A stretch of 21,285 nucleotides of DNA from DASUTW01 sp035513995. GTDB lineage: Bacteria > Actinomycetota > UBA4738 > CALAEC01. A program made the translations under genes and the position numbers. The stretch's first letter is position 1. Each line of letters begins with the position of its first letter. The stretch is taken from NCBI GenBank assembly GCA_035513995.1, contig DATKBL010000055.1:1-21285 (forward strand), read 5' to 3'. The notes below the pieces were generated by a model. That model ran no database searches and was not told where the DNA came from. It saw only the letters and a list, made by a program, of their open reading frames with translations. Of this stretch, positions 1 to 6,839 are shown in pieces.

Positions 1-981
1 CACCGTACCCAGCGGCATCTGCGTCCAGTCGGTCCCCGTCTTGAACATCAGCCGGTCGGAGCCGTCGTAGATCGCCATCGAGACCACGGGGTCCCGTACG
101 GGCAGCTTCGCCTCGATGTCGACCTGGACGGTGAGGGGATCACCGGCCCGCACCCCCCGATACGGGGGCTCGCCCTTCCGGTTGAGGAGGCGCACGTCCC
201 GGATCTCGACCTCCTTCGTCACGTCCTCGCGGACGAACGGGGCGTGGATCTTCAGCATGTGCGTGTGGAAGTCCTTCACGACCTCCACGGCCTCCCCCGC
301 GGCCCGCACGCGCCCGCCGTCGAGCATGATGGCTTGGTCGCAGACCCGCGCCACGAGGTCCGCGTCGTGACTGACGATGATCATCGTCCGCCCCTCCTCC
401 TGAAACCCGGCCACGCGGTCGAGGCACTTCCGCTGGAAGGCCTCGTCGCCCACGGCCAGCACCTCGTCCACGAGCAGGATGTCGGGATCCACGTGGATCG
501 CCACGGCGAACCCCAGCCGCACGAACATCCCGGACGAATAGTGCTTCACCTGATTGTCGATGAAGCGCTCGAGCTCCGAGAACTCGACGATGCGATCGAA
601 GTAGCGGTCGGTCTCTCGGCGGGAGAGCCCCAGGATCGAGGCGTTGAGGTAGACGTTCTCCCTGCCGGTCAGCTCGGGGTGGAAGCCCGCGCCGAGCTCG
701 AGGAGCGCGGCGATCCTCCCCCGCGTGCGCACCTCGCCCGAGGTCGGCCGGATGATCCCCCCGATGATCTTCAGCAGCGTCGTCTTCCCGGAGCCGTTCG
801 CGCCGATCAGCCCCACGGTGGTGCCCGTCGGGATCTCGGCCGAGATGTCGCGGAGCGCCCAGAAGTCCACGGCCCGCTCGGCGCGGCGGAAGGACACCAC
901 GCGCTCCTTCAGGCTGGTCGGCCGCTCGCGGTAGAGCTTGAAGCGCTTCGAGACGCCGTCGATCGCGACCGCCATGTCCAT
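1..981 (-). CDS. wzt: ABC transporter ATP-binding protein for polysaccharide export (Wzt/TagH type), 3' end outside the window
   Basis: This is the ATPase of an ABC-2 exporter that moves a lipid-linked polysaccharide across the membrane. The 327 visible residues hold Walker A GANGSGKTT (60-68), the degenerate signature HYSSGM usual in Wzt/TagH proteins where LSGGQ would be, and Walker B DILLVDE followed by the H-loop VSHD. After about residue 240 the sequence becomes beta-rich, like the start of the C-terminal glycan-binding domain of long Wzt proteins; it runs off the left edge. The ATG at 981 overlaps the permease stop as TGATG and has GGAGG 7 nt upstream; a second in-frame ATG lies two codons on. 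It is the last visible gene of the rmlC-rmlB-rmlD-permease operon. Which glycan it carries is not shown. The family call is firm. Confidence 0.93.
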   Translation of the reverse strand, partial: MDMAVAIDGVSKRFKLYRERPTSLKERVVSFRRAERAVDFWALRDISAEIPTGTTVGLIGANGSGKTTLLKIIGGIIRPTSGEVRTRGRIAALLELGAGFHPELTGRENVYLNASILGLSRRETDRYFDRIVEFSELERFIDNQVKHYSSGMFVRLGFAVAIHVDPDILLVDEVLAVGDEAFQRKCLDRVAGFQEEGRTMIIVSHDADLVARVCDQAIMLDGGRVRAAGEAVEVVKDFHTHMLKIHAPFVREDVTKEVEIRDVRLLNRKGEPPYRGVRAGDPLTVQVDIEAKLPVRDPVVSMAIYDGSDRLMFKTGTDWTQMPLGTV

Positions 982-1922
982 CAGAGCTCCTCCGCGAAGT
1001 CCCCGGACATGCGGAAGAAGATCCACCAGGTGAGGGCGATGAGCACGAGGGACATCGCGGCGACCAGCCCCAGGCGCCAGAAATACCAGGTCAGGCCGGG
1101 GTCGGGCAGGATCGCCTGGCAGCCCGGCAGCTCGGCGATCCTCGCCGGGAGCGCGTCCTGGACCCCCGCGTCGTTGCAGTTCCCCGCCAAGCGGTAGCCG
1201 TAGAGCCCCCGCTGGAACGCGAGGACGATCGGGGCGAGCGGGTTCGCCAGGTACAGCCGCTGGGCCCAGAGGTCGAGACGTCCCAGGACCAGCGAGGCCG
1301 AGTAGACGATGGGGGTCACCCAGAACCACGCGACCAGCGAGAGCTCCACGAGGTGCGTGGTGTCCCGGTACCGGACGTTGAGGGCCGAGGTGCCCATCGC
1401 GACGGCGGTGGTGAACAGCAGGAGCACCGCGAGCCCGGCCGGGACGAGCACGAGGTTCCATCCGACGAAGTCGTAGCCGATCGCGACCATGAACAGCAGG
1501 AGCACCGCGACCTGGTAGAAGAAGTTCACGAGCGAGGCGCCGACCGCCGCCAGCGGCAGCACCTCGCGGGGGAAGGCGACCTTGGTGACGAGCGAGGCGT
1601 TGTCGACGACCGAGCCGGTGCCCGCACCGAGGCCGGTCGAGTAGAGCGTATAGACGAGCAGCCCCGAGAGCAGGAACACGGCGAAGTCGGGGATCCCCGC
1701 TGGCAGAAAGACCGTGAACACGACCCAGAAGACCACGAGGTACAGGAGGGGGTAGAGCATCGACCAGAGGACCCCGAGGACGGTGCTCTTGTACTTGACC
1801 TTCAGCTCCTTGCCGATGAGGTTGCCGATCACCTCGCGGCGGGCGATCACCTCGCGGATCCGCTCGAGGATGTTGAAGCGGGGGCTCTCGCTCGTGCGGT
1901 GATGGAGGCCGGCGGCGCTCAC
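981..1922 (-). CDS. wzm: ABC-2 type polysaccharide export permease (Wzm/TagG type)
   Basis: This is the membrane subunit (313 aa) that pairs with the downstream ATPase to export a lipid-linked glycan. A cytoplasmic N-terminal stretch ends in LIGKELKVKYKSTVLG, the amphipathic entry typical of TagG/Wzm, and is followed by about six hydrophobic segments, among them LLYLVVFWVVFTVFLPAG, VAVLLLFMVAIGYDFVG and the final LVAAMSLVLIALTWWIFF. ALNVRYRD is the cytoplasmic loop motif common in this family. The start chosen is the GTG at 1922, which overlaps the rmlD stop as GTGA. The frame stays open upstream, but that part only shadows rmlD. A 30-residue loop with two Cys (NCNDAGVQDALPARIAELPGC) precedes the last helix and probably lies outside the membrane; a disulfide there is only a guess. 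Confidence 0.92.
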   Translation of the reverse strand: MSAAGLHHRTSESPRFNILERIREVIARREVIGNLIGKELKVKYKSTVLGVLWSMLYPLLYLVVFWVVFTVFLPAGIPDFAVFLLSGLLVYTLYSTGLGAGTGSVVDNASLVTKVAFPREVLPLAAVGASLVNFFYQVAVLLLFMVAIGYDFVGWNLVLVPAGLAVLLLFTTAVAMGTSALNVRYRDTTHLVELSLVAWFWVTPIVYSASLVLGRLDLWAQRLYLANPLAPIVLAFQRGLYGYRLAGNCNDAGVQDALPARIAELPGCQAILPDPGLTWYFWRLGLVAAMSLVLIALTWWIFFRMSGDFAEEL

Positions 1923-2758
1923 GCCCCGACCCTTCCCAGCAGGTATCGGAGCGCCTCGTCGAGCGGCGGCATCGGCTCCACGGTGGCCCCCTCGAGCACG
2001 AGGCTCCGCAGCGAGGTGTCGGGCGGGCGCGGGGCCGGGCGGCCGAGATCGTCGGCCTTCTGCTCGACCGTCGTCCCGGACAGGCCGCCCAGCTCCCGCG
2101 CCCGCCCGACCAGGTCGAAGAACGTGGTCCGCTCGGGGCCGCCGAGATGCACGACCCCCCGCAGGCCCGAGACCGCCAGCGGGAGGAGACGCTCGGCCAG
2201 GTGGGGGGCGTAGGTCGGCGTGCCGTGGAGGTCGACGATCGCGGCCACCTCCTCCCCGGCCGCCAGCCTCCGGAGGGCGCCGGTGATGAAGTCGTCCCCT
2301 CCCCCGAAGACCCACGACGTCCGGACGACGAGGTGCTCGGGGGCCAGCCGCCTCGCCTCCTCCTCGCCGGCGAGCTTCGACGCCCCGTAGACCGAGAGCG
2401 GGGCCGGCCGGTCGAACTCGTGGTAGGGCTCGCCTTTCGTCCCGTCGAAGACGTAGTCGGTGGAGAGGGCCAGCAGGAGGGCGCCCGTCTCCCTCGCGGC
2501 CAGGGCAACGTTCGCGGTCCCCAGCGCGTTGGCGCGGTACGCGGCGTCGGGGTCCCGCTCGCAGTCGTCCACCCGCGTCATCGCCGCGAGGTGCACGATC
2601 ACGTCGGGGTCGGCGCCCGCCACGCGCTGGAGCACGGCGTGGCGATCCTCCACCGACAGGTCGTCGTGGGCGAGCCACTCGATCTCGTGGTGCCCGGGGG
2701 CGGCCTCCCGAAGGGCCCTCCCCACGCCCCCCCCGGCCCCGGTGACCACGACCTTCAT
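1919..2758 (-). CDS. rmlD: dTDP-4-dehydrorhamnose reductase
   Basis: RmlD reduces dTDP-4-dehydro-6-deoxy-L-mannose to dTDP-L-rhamnose using NAD(P)H, the last step of the pathway. The 279-aa protein is an extended short-chain dehydrogenase with a nucleotide-binding loop TGAGGGVG (6-13), the family motif STDYVFDG (99-106), catalytic YGASK (Tyr124, Lys128) and RTSWVFG (146-152). Its length is normal for RmlD. The ATG at 2758 overlaps the rmlB stop as ATGA, and its own stop overlaps the permease start as GTGA, so translation is probably coupled through the operon. The loop GAGGGVG departs slightly from the common GxxGQLG. If the upstream epimerase makes a different ketosugar, the product here would be another dTDP-6-deoxyhexose. 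The family call is firm; the product depends on that epimerase. Confidence 0.92.
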   Translation of the reverse strand: MKVVVTGAGGGVGRALREAAPGHHEIEWLAHDDLSVEDRHAVLQRVAGADPDVIVHLAAMTRVDDCERDPDAAYRANALGTANVALAARETGALLLALSTDYVFDGTKGEPYHEFDRPAPLSVYGASKLAGEEEARRLAPEHLVVRTSWVFGGGDDFITGALRRLAAGEEVAAIVDLHGTPTYAPHLAERLLPLAVSGLRGVVHLGGPERTTFFDLVGRARELGGLSGTTVEQKADDLGRPAPRPPDTSLRSLVLEGATVEPMPPLDEALRYLLGRVGA

Positions 2759-3702
2759 GAGCCCCGCTCCAAGCGATCGGGGCGCTCGCGGAACCACTCC
2801 ACGGTGCCGGCCAGCCCCTCCTCGAAGGGGACCTCGGGCTTCCAGCCAAGCGCCGCGATCCGCTCCCACGACATCGAGTAGCGGAAGTCGTGTCCGGGCC
2901 GGTCGTCCACGAACGACACGAGGTCCTCGGAGGCCCCCGCCAGCCGGCAGATCTCGCGGGCGAGATCGAGGTTCGCCACCTCGGTGCCCCCGCCCGCGTT
3001 GTACACGCCGCCGGGCTCGCCCTGCTCCACCGCGACCCAGACGGCGCGGGCGAAGTCCGAGACGTGCAGCCACTCGCGGCGGTTCGACCCGTCGCCGTAG
3101 ACGGGCAGGGCGCGACCGCCCAGGGCCGTCGCGACGAACACCGGGATCGCCTTCTCGCGGTGCTGGCGGGGTCCGTAGGCGTTCGTCCCCCGGAGGATCC
3201 GCACGTCGACGCCGAACGTGACCCGGAAGGAGCGGCACAGGAGATCGGCCGCGGCCTTCGTCGCCGCGTACGGGTTGTTGGGCCGCAGGGGCGAATCCTC
3301 GGCGAACGCGCCCGCCTCGATGGACCCGTAGACCTCGTCGGTCGAGACCTGGACCATGGGGACGCCGGCCTCGCGGCACGCCGTCAGCATCGTGAGCGTC
3401 CCCTGGACGTTCGTCCGGACGAAGGGCTCCGCGGCCTCGATGCTTCGGTCGACGAACGACTCGGCCGCGAAGTGCGCCGCGACCTCCGCTCCCTCGAGCG
3501 CCGTCCGCACGGCGTCGGGGTCGGCCACGTCGCCCACGATGAGCCGCAGCCTCGGGTCGGTCTCGTGCTCGGCGAGGTTGTCCTCGGTCCCCGCGTAGGT
3601 CAGCGAGTCGAGGACCGTCACCCGGTGTGCCGGGTCGGCCATGGCCAGGTCCACGAAGTGGGAGCCGATGAACCCGGCCCCTCCGGTGACCAGGATGTTC
3701 AC
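2755..3702 (-). CDS. rmlB: dTDP-glucose 4,6-dehydratase
   Basis: RmlB converts dTDP-D-glucose to dTDP-4-keto-6-deoxy-D-glucose with tightly bound NAD+. The 315-aa protein shows the Rossmann motif TGGAGFIGSH (6-15), the dehydratase triad TDEVYG (Thr121, Asp122, Glu123), YAATK (Tyr145, Lys149), and RGTNAYGPRQ followed by EKAIPVF, all hallmarks of RmlB rather than a generic epimerase. The GTG at 3702 was chosen because the protein then begins VNILVTGG, as the family does, and overlaps the preceding stop as GTGA. An in-frame ATG further upstream (3747) lies inside the epimerase gene and would add an unrelated tail. Same operon as the rmlC-like gene, rmlD and the ABC genes. Length is slightly below the usual 320-350 aa, with nothing obviously missing. 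Confidence 0.95.
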   Translation of the reverse strand: MNILVTGGAGFIGSHFVDLAMADPAHRVTVLDSLTYAGTEDNLAEHETDPRLRLIVGDVADPDAVRTALEGAEVAAHFAAESFVDRSIEAAEPFVRTNVQGTLTMLTACREAGVPMVQVSTDEVYGSIEAGAFAEDSPLRPNNPYAATKAAADLLCRSFRVTFGVDVRILRGTNAYGPRQHREKAIPVFVATALGGRALPVYGDGSNRREWLHVSDFARAVWVAVEQGEPGGVYNAGGGTEVANLDLAREICRLAGASEDLVSFVDDRPGHDFRYSMSWERIAALGWKPEVPFEEGLAGTVEWFRERPDRLERGS

Positions 3703-4163
3703 TTGAAGACGATGTCCCAGCTGTAGGGGATGTCCGGCGTGTTCCACGCCGCCCGGTACTCGTCGGGCGCCTCGTGATTGTACGGCTCCGTCGGGACGTT
3801 GAGGACGATCGCCTCATCCTCGGAGACGCACTTCCAGCCGTGGTACACGCCGGGGGGGACCCTGACCAGCTTGGGGCTGTGGTCCCCGATGAAGAGCTCG
3901 TTGATCGTCCCCTTCGTGGGAGAGTCGTCCCGAGCGTCGTACATCACCAGCTTGACCGTGCCCTTCAGGCAGCAGAAGTTGTCGTCCTGCGCCTTGTGAA
4001 GGTGCCAGGCCTTCACCACCCCCGGGTAGGTCGTGGTCATGTACACCTGCCCGAACTTCACGAACCCCTCCTCGTCGGACCGGAGGATCTCGATCAGCCG
4101 GCCTCGCTCGTCGGGGATGAAGCGCAGGTCCTTGACCCACACGCCGTCGATCAGGTCCGCCAC
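3699..4163 (-). CDS. rmlC: RmlC-like dTDP-4-keto-6-deoxyglucose epimerase (cupin), divergent
   Basis: By family and position this epimerises dTDP-4-keto-6-deoxyglucose at C3 and/or C5. The 154-aa cupin is shorter than typical RmlC (about 180 aa). Conserved features are RFIPDERG (14-21), the active-site histidine in KAWHLH (His54), LKGTVKLVMYDARDDSPTKG (66-85) and VPPGVYHGW (102-110). Where classic RmlC has LYK with a catalytic Tyr, this protein reads LNV (121-123). RGLH is also replaced by KAWH. It may therefore be a 3-epimerase only, or a rhamnose enzyme working with other residues. The GTG start at 4163 lies 7 nt from a TAGACT -10 box and has no Shine-Dalgarno, suggesting a leaderless mRNA. 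First gene of the operon. Confidence 0.8.
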   Translation of the reverse strand: MADLIDGVWVKDLRFIPDERGRLIEILRSDEEGFVKFGQVYMTTTYPGVVKAWHLHKAQDDNFCCLKGTVKLVMYDARDDSPTKGTINELFIGDHSPKLVRVPPGVYHGWKCVSEDEAIVLNVPTEPYNHEAPDEYRAAWNTPDIPYSWDIVFK

Positions 4164-4170
4164 GGGCCAG

Positions 4171-4176
4171 AGTCTA
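4171..4176 (-). promoter_or_regulatory. -10 box TAGACT of a probable leaderless promoter for the rmlC operon
   Basis: TAGACT reads on the minus strand, then 7 nt (CTGGCCC), then the GTG start at 4163. No Shine-Dalgarno lies before that start and no clear -35 was found. The same TAGACT plus 7 nt arrangement precedes the carboxylase gene at 19911. Actinobacterial sigma-70 promoters often have TANNNT with transcription starting at the initiation codon. The start site itself is inferred. Confidence 0.6.
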
Positions 4177-4198
4177 CAGGAGGGCCGGACCTCGCCGG

Positions 4199-4227
4199 TT
4201 GGTCGCGCCGTGGGCCTCGTCTACGCT
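4199..4227 (+). promoter_or_regulatory. Promoter of the lipoprotein gene, -35 TTGGTC, -10 TACGCT, probably leaderless
   Basis: TTGGTC (4199-4204), a 17-nt spacer, then TACGCT (4222-4227); the GTG start follows 6 nt later. No Shine-Dalgarno is present. It stands back to back with the rmlC-operon promoter inside a 70-bp gap, so one regulator could reach both. The -35 is only a partial match to TTGACA. Confidence 0.55.
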
Positions 4228-4233
4228 TCACGC

Positions 4234-4620
4234 GTGACCCGCGCCCTGGCCATCGTGACCTCCGCGATGCTCGCCCTCGCCGGGTGCGGCGACGAGCCCT
4301 CGACGACCGATCCCGCCGCGCTCGGGTGTCGCGAGGCCCTCGAGCGTCTGATCGCCGCGAACCGACGCGTGAACCGGATCGTGCATCGCGATCCTCGCGA
4401 GGGCCTCGGAGGAACCCTCCAGGAGCGGGCCGAGCGGCTCCGCGGGATCGCGAAGGCGGTGGCCGCGATGGAGGTCCCTGCCCGGCTCCGGCGGCTCCGC
4501 GACCTCAACGCGCGTCATGCCGACGCGTGGGCAGAGGACGAGATGGACGAGGCCGTGGGGCTGTCGGCGGAGATCGGCGAGCTGCAGGTCGAGCTGCTGG
4601 GCGACCCCGGCTGCCGCTGA
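4234..4620 (+). CDS. Small secreted lipoprotein of unknown function
   Basis: A 128-aa protein whose GTG start gives a short lipoprotein signal peptide: an Arg at residue 3, a hydrophobic run, then lipobox LAGC with Cys18 as the lipidated residue. The frame is open upstream to 4033, but that part shadows the rmlC gene, and the GTG fits the TACGCT promoter 6 nt ahead. The mature part is charged and mostly helical (residues 30-120, rich in Arg, Glu, Ala and Leu) with Cys32 and Cys127 available for a disulfide. I do not recognise a family. It sits between two operons for dTDP-sugar and wall glycan synthesis, and its stop lies 4 bp from the convergent glycosyltransferase stop. A role in envelope glycan handling is a guess from position only. 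Confidence 0.72.
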   Translation: MTRALAIVTSAMLALAGCGDEPSTTDPAALGCREALERLIAANRRVNRIVHRDPREGLGGTLQERAERLRGIAKAVAAMEVPARLRRLRDLNARHADAWAEDEMDEAVGLSAEIGELQVELLGDPGCR

Positions 4621-4624
4621 CCGG

Positions 4625-5773
4625 TCAGGCCAGCGCCGCGCGGTGCAGGATGTGGGCGGTGCGCCGGGCGGTCTCGTCCCAGTCGAAGGCCTCGACGCGC
4701 TCCAGCCCCGCCTTCCGAAGCGCGGCGCGGAGCGCCTCATCCTCGAGCACCGTCCGCATCCCGCGGGCGATGTCCTCGGGCTCGTCGGGGTCGACGTAGA
4801 CGGCGGCGTCGCCGGCCACCTCGGGCAAGGCCGACACCCCCGAGGTGACGATGGGGGTCCCGCACGCCATCGCCTCGAGCAGCGGCATCCCGAACCCCTC
4901 GTAGCGGGAGGGGAAGACCAGCGCCTCCGCGCCCGTCAGGAGCGGGATCTTGTCCTCCTCCCGCAGGAAGCCGGTGAACCGCACCCGGGCCCGCACCTCA
5001 TCCGGGAGCTCGGCCAGGGCCTCGATCATCTCCGGGCGACCTCGAGGGCTCCAGGGCACCGCCGGCCCCCCGATCACCAGGTACGGCCGGTCCTCGAGCA
5101 TCGCGTAAGCGCGGACGAGCGCGGGCAGGTTCTTCCTGGGCTCGATCCCCCCCACGAACAGGAGGTACGGCCCGTCCAGCCGGTGCCGCGTCCGGATCCG
5201 CGCCACGTCCTCGTCGGGCGCGGGACGGTAGCGATCGCGGTCCACGCCGTGGTGGACGACGGTGACGCGATCGGGCCCGATCGGGAAGTGCTCGAGCACG
5301 TCGCGCTTGGTCGCCTCCGAGACCGCGATCACCTGCGCGGCCTGCTCGATCGCCCGGTGGAGCCGCAGGAGCCAGACCTCGGTGGCGTGGGGGGCGGTCT
5401 CGGGCATCAGGAGGAACGCCAGGTCGTGGATCGTTAGCACGAGCCGGGGCGAACGCGTGGGCGGGGGGACGAAGTTCGGGGCGAACAGCACGTCGAAGCG
5501 CGCGAGCCACTCGAGGCGGGGGAGGTCCCGCGGCGCGAGGCGCTCGAACCACCTCCCCGGGAAGGGGATGCCACGCTCGCGGAGGTTCGAGCGGCGAGCG
5601 AAGACGCGCCGCGTCCTCCACGGCTTCAGCGCCGACCGGGCGTTCAGGTACCAGGCCAGGTAGTCGGTCTGAGGGTCCACGATCGGGAGGCGCTCGACCA
5701 TCTCCTTCGTGTAGAAGCCGATCCCGGTCATCACGGCTCCGGTGGCGGGCCGCGCGTCGATCGCGATCCGCAT
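4625..5773 (-). CDS. GT4-family glycosyltransferase
   Basis: A retaining GT-B glycosyltransferase of 382 aa that moves a sugar from a nucleotide donor to a glycan or lipid acceptor in the cytoplasm. The N-terminus MRIAIDARPATGAVMTGIG is typical of the mannosyl/rhamnosyl group of GT4. Then come TIHDLAF (114-120), VSEATKRD (151-158), the donor-domain opening FVGGIEPRKN (206-215) and the E-x7-E motif, Glu292 and Glu300, in YEGFGMPLLEAMACGTP. It is the third gene of the LCP-rmlA operon, starting 4 nt after the rmlA stop at an ATG with a weak GAGG close by. Since rmlA makes dTDP-glucose in the same operon, rhamnosyl transfer is plausible, but GDP-mannose donors are equally common in this family. 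Substrate unknown. Confidence 0.9.
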   Translation of the reverse strand: MRIAIDARPATGAVMTGIGFYTKEMVERLPIVDPQTDYLAWYLNARSALKPWRTRRVFARRSNLRERGIPFPGRWFERLAPRDLPRLEWLARFDVLFAPNFVPPPTRSPRLVLTIHDLAFLLMPETAPHATEVWLLRLHRAIEQAAQVIAVSEATKRDVLEHFPIGPDRVTVVHHGVDRDRYRPAPDEDVARIRTRHRLDGPYLLFVGGIEPRKNLPALVRAYAMLEDRPYLVIGGPAVPWSPRGRPEMIEALAELPDEVRARVRFTGFLREEDKIPLLTGAEALVFPSRYEGFGMPLLEAMACGTPIVTSGVSALPEVAGDAAVYVDPDEPEDIARGMRTVLEDEALRAALRKAGLERVEAFDWDETARRTAHILHRAALA

Positions 5774-5777
5774 CGCC

Positions 5778-6839
5778 TCAGAGGACCTCGACCTGGGACT
5801 GGTCCCCGAGCATCAGCCGGTGGATCGCCCGGTCCCGCTTCCCCCGCGACACCTCGACGTCCTTGCCCAGCAGCGACTCGGCGATCCCGGGCACGCCCTC
5901 GATCCGGCAGCGCTCCATCACGATCGAGTCCTCGACCTCGCTGCCGCTGATCGCGCAGCCCACGTAGATCGAGGCGTGGGGCCCGATGAGCGAATCCTCG
6001 ATGATCGTGTCGGTGCCGATGATGGACGGCCCTCGGATCAGCGAGCGACTGATCTTCGCCCCGGCCTCGACGACGACCGGGCCCACGAGCCTCGATGCCT
6101 CGTCGACCTCTCCCTCGACCCGGCCCTCCATCCGGGAGAGCATCATGCGGTTCGCCTCCAGGAGGTCCTCGAGCTTCCCCGTGTCCTTCCACCAGCCCTC
6201 GACCATCTCGGCCCGGACGGTCTTCCCGTGATCGATCAGGTACTGGATCGAGTCGGTGATCTCCAGCTCGCCGCGCCACGAGGGCTCCACGCTCGCCACC
6301 GCCTCGTGGATGCTGGCGTCGAAGAGGTACACGCCGACGAGGGCGAGGTCGCTGATCCGATCCTTCGGCTTCTCGACGAGCCGCACGATGCGGTCGCCCT
6401 CGAGCACCGCGACGCCGAACCGCTCCGGCTCGGGCACCTTGGCCAGGAAGATCTGGGCGTCGGGGGTGTGCTCCTCGAACTGCCGGACGAAGCGCGAGAC
6501 CCCCTCGAGGAGGATGTTGTCGCCGAGGTACATCACGAAGTGGTCGTCGCCGAGGAACTCCCGCGAGATCAGCACGGCGTGCGCCAGCCCCAGCGGGGCC
6601 TCCTGGTGGAGGTACGTGATCTCCACGCCCCACCGCGACCCGTCGCCGCAGGCCTCCTCGATCTCCGAGGCGGTATCGCCCACGACGATCCCCACCTCGC
6701 GGATGCCGGCCTCGGCGATCGCCTGCAGGCCGTAGAAGAGGATCGGCGTGTTGGCCACGGGGATCAGCTGCTTGGAGCTCGTGTGGGTGATCGGGCGCAG
6801 TCGCGTGCCCTCCCCTCCGGCCAGGATCAGCGCCTTCAC
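5778..6839 (-). CDS. rmlA: Glucose-1-phosphate thymidylyltransferase, long form
   Basis: RmlA joins dTTP and glucose-1-phosphate to make dTDP-glucose, the entry step to dTDP-6-deoxysugars. The 353-aa protein opens with the nucleotidyltransferase motif LAGGEGTRLRP (6-16), then KQLIPVANTP, LGDNIL and VEKPKD. Unlike the roughly 290-aa RmlA of enteric bacteria, it carries a C-terminal left-handed helix part (from about residue 245, with repeats such as GPVVVEAGAKISRS), matching the long form known from actinomycete sugar clusters (StrD type). The start is a GTG at 6839 overlapping the LCP stop as GTGA. It lies in a different operon from rmlB, rmlC and rmlD, 1.6 kb away on the same strand, completing the set. 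The family call is firm. Confidence 0.94.
   Translation of the reverse strand: MKALILAGGEGTRLRPITHTSSKQLIPVANTPILFYGLQAIAEAGIREVGIVVGDTASEIEEACGDGSRWGVEITYLHQEAPLGLAHAVLISREFLGDDHFVMYLGDNILLEGVSRFVRQFEEHTPDAQIFLAKVPEPERFGVAVLEGDRIVRLVEKPKDRISDLALVGVYLFDASIHEAVASVEPSWRGELEITDSIQYLIDHGKTVRAEMVEGWWKDTGKLEDLLEANRMMLSRMEGRVEGEVDEASRLVGPVVVEAGAKISRSLIRGPSIIGTDTIIEDSLIGPHASIYVGCAISGSEVEDSIVMERCRIEGVPGIAESLLGKDVEVSRGKRDRAIHRLMLGDQSQVEVL

Noticed and set aside
1353..2213. Plus-strand frame opposite the permease and rmlD
   Set aside because: His/Glu/Arg/Asp-rich antisense shadow typical of GC-rich genes; no family features.
1922..2849. Open frame extending the ABC permease upstream by about 300 residues
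   Set aside because: The extension is low-complexity Arg/Gly/Pro sequence out of frame with rmlD, which fully explains the region. The GTG at 1922 with GTGA overlap is the natural start.
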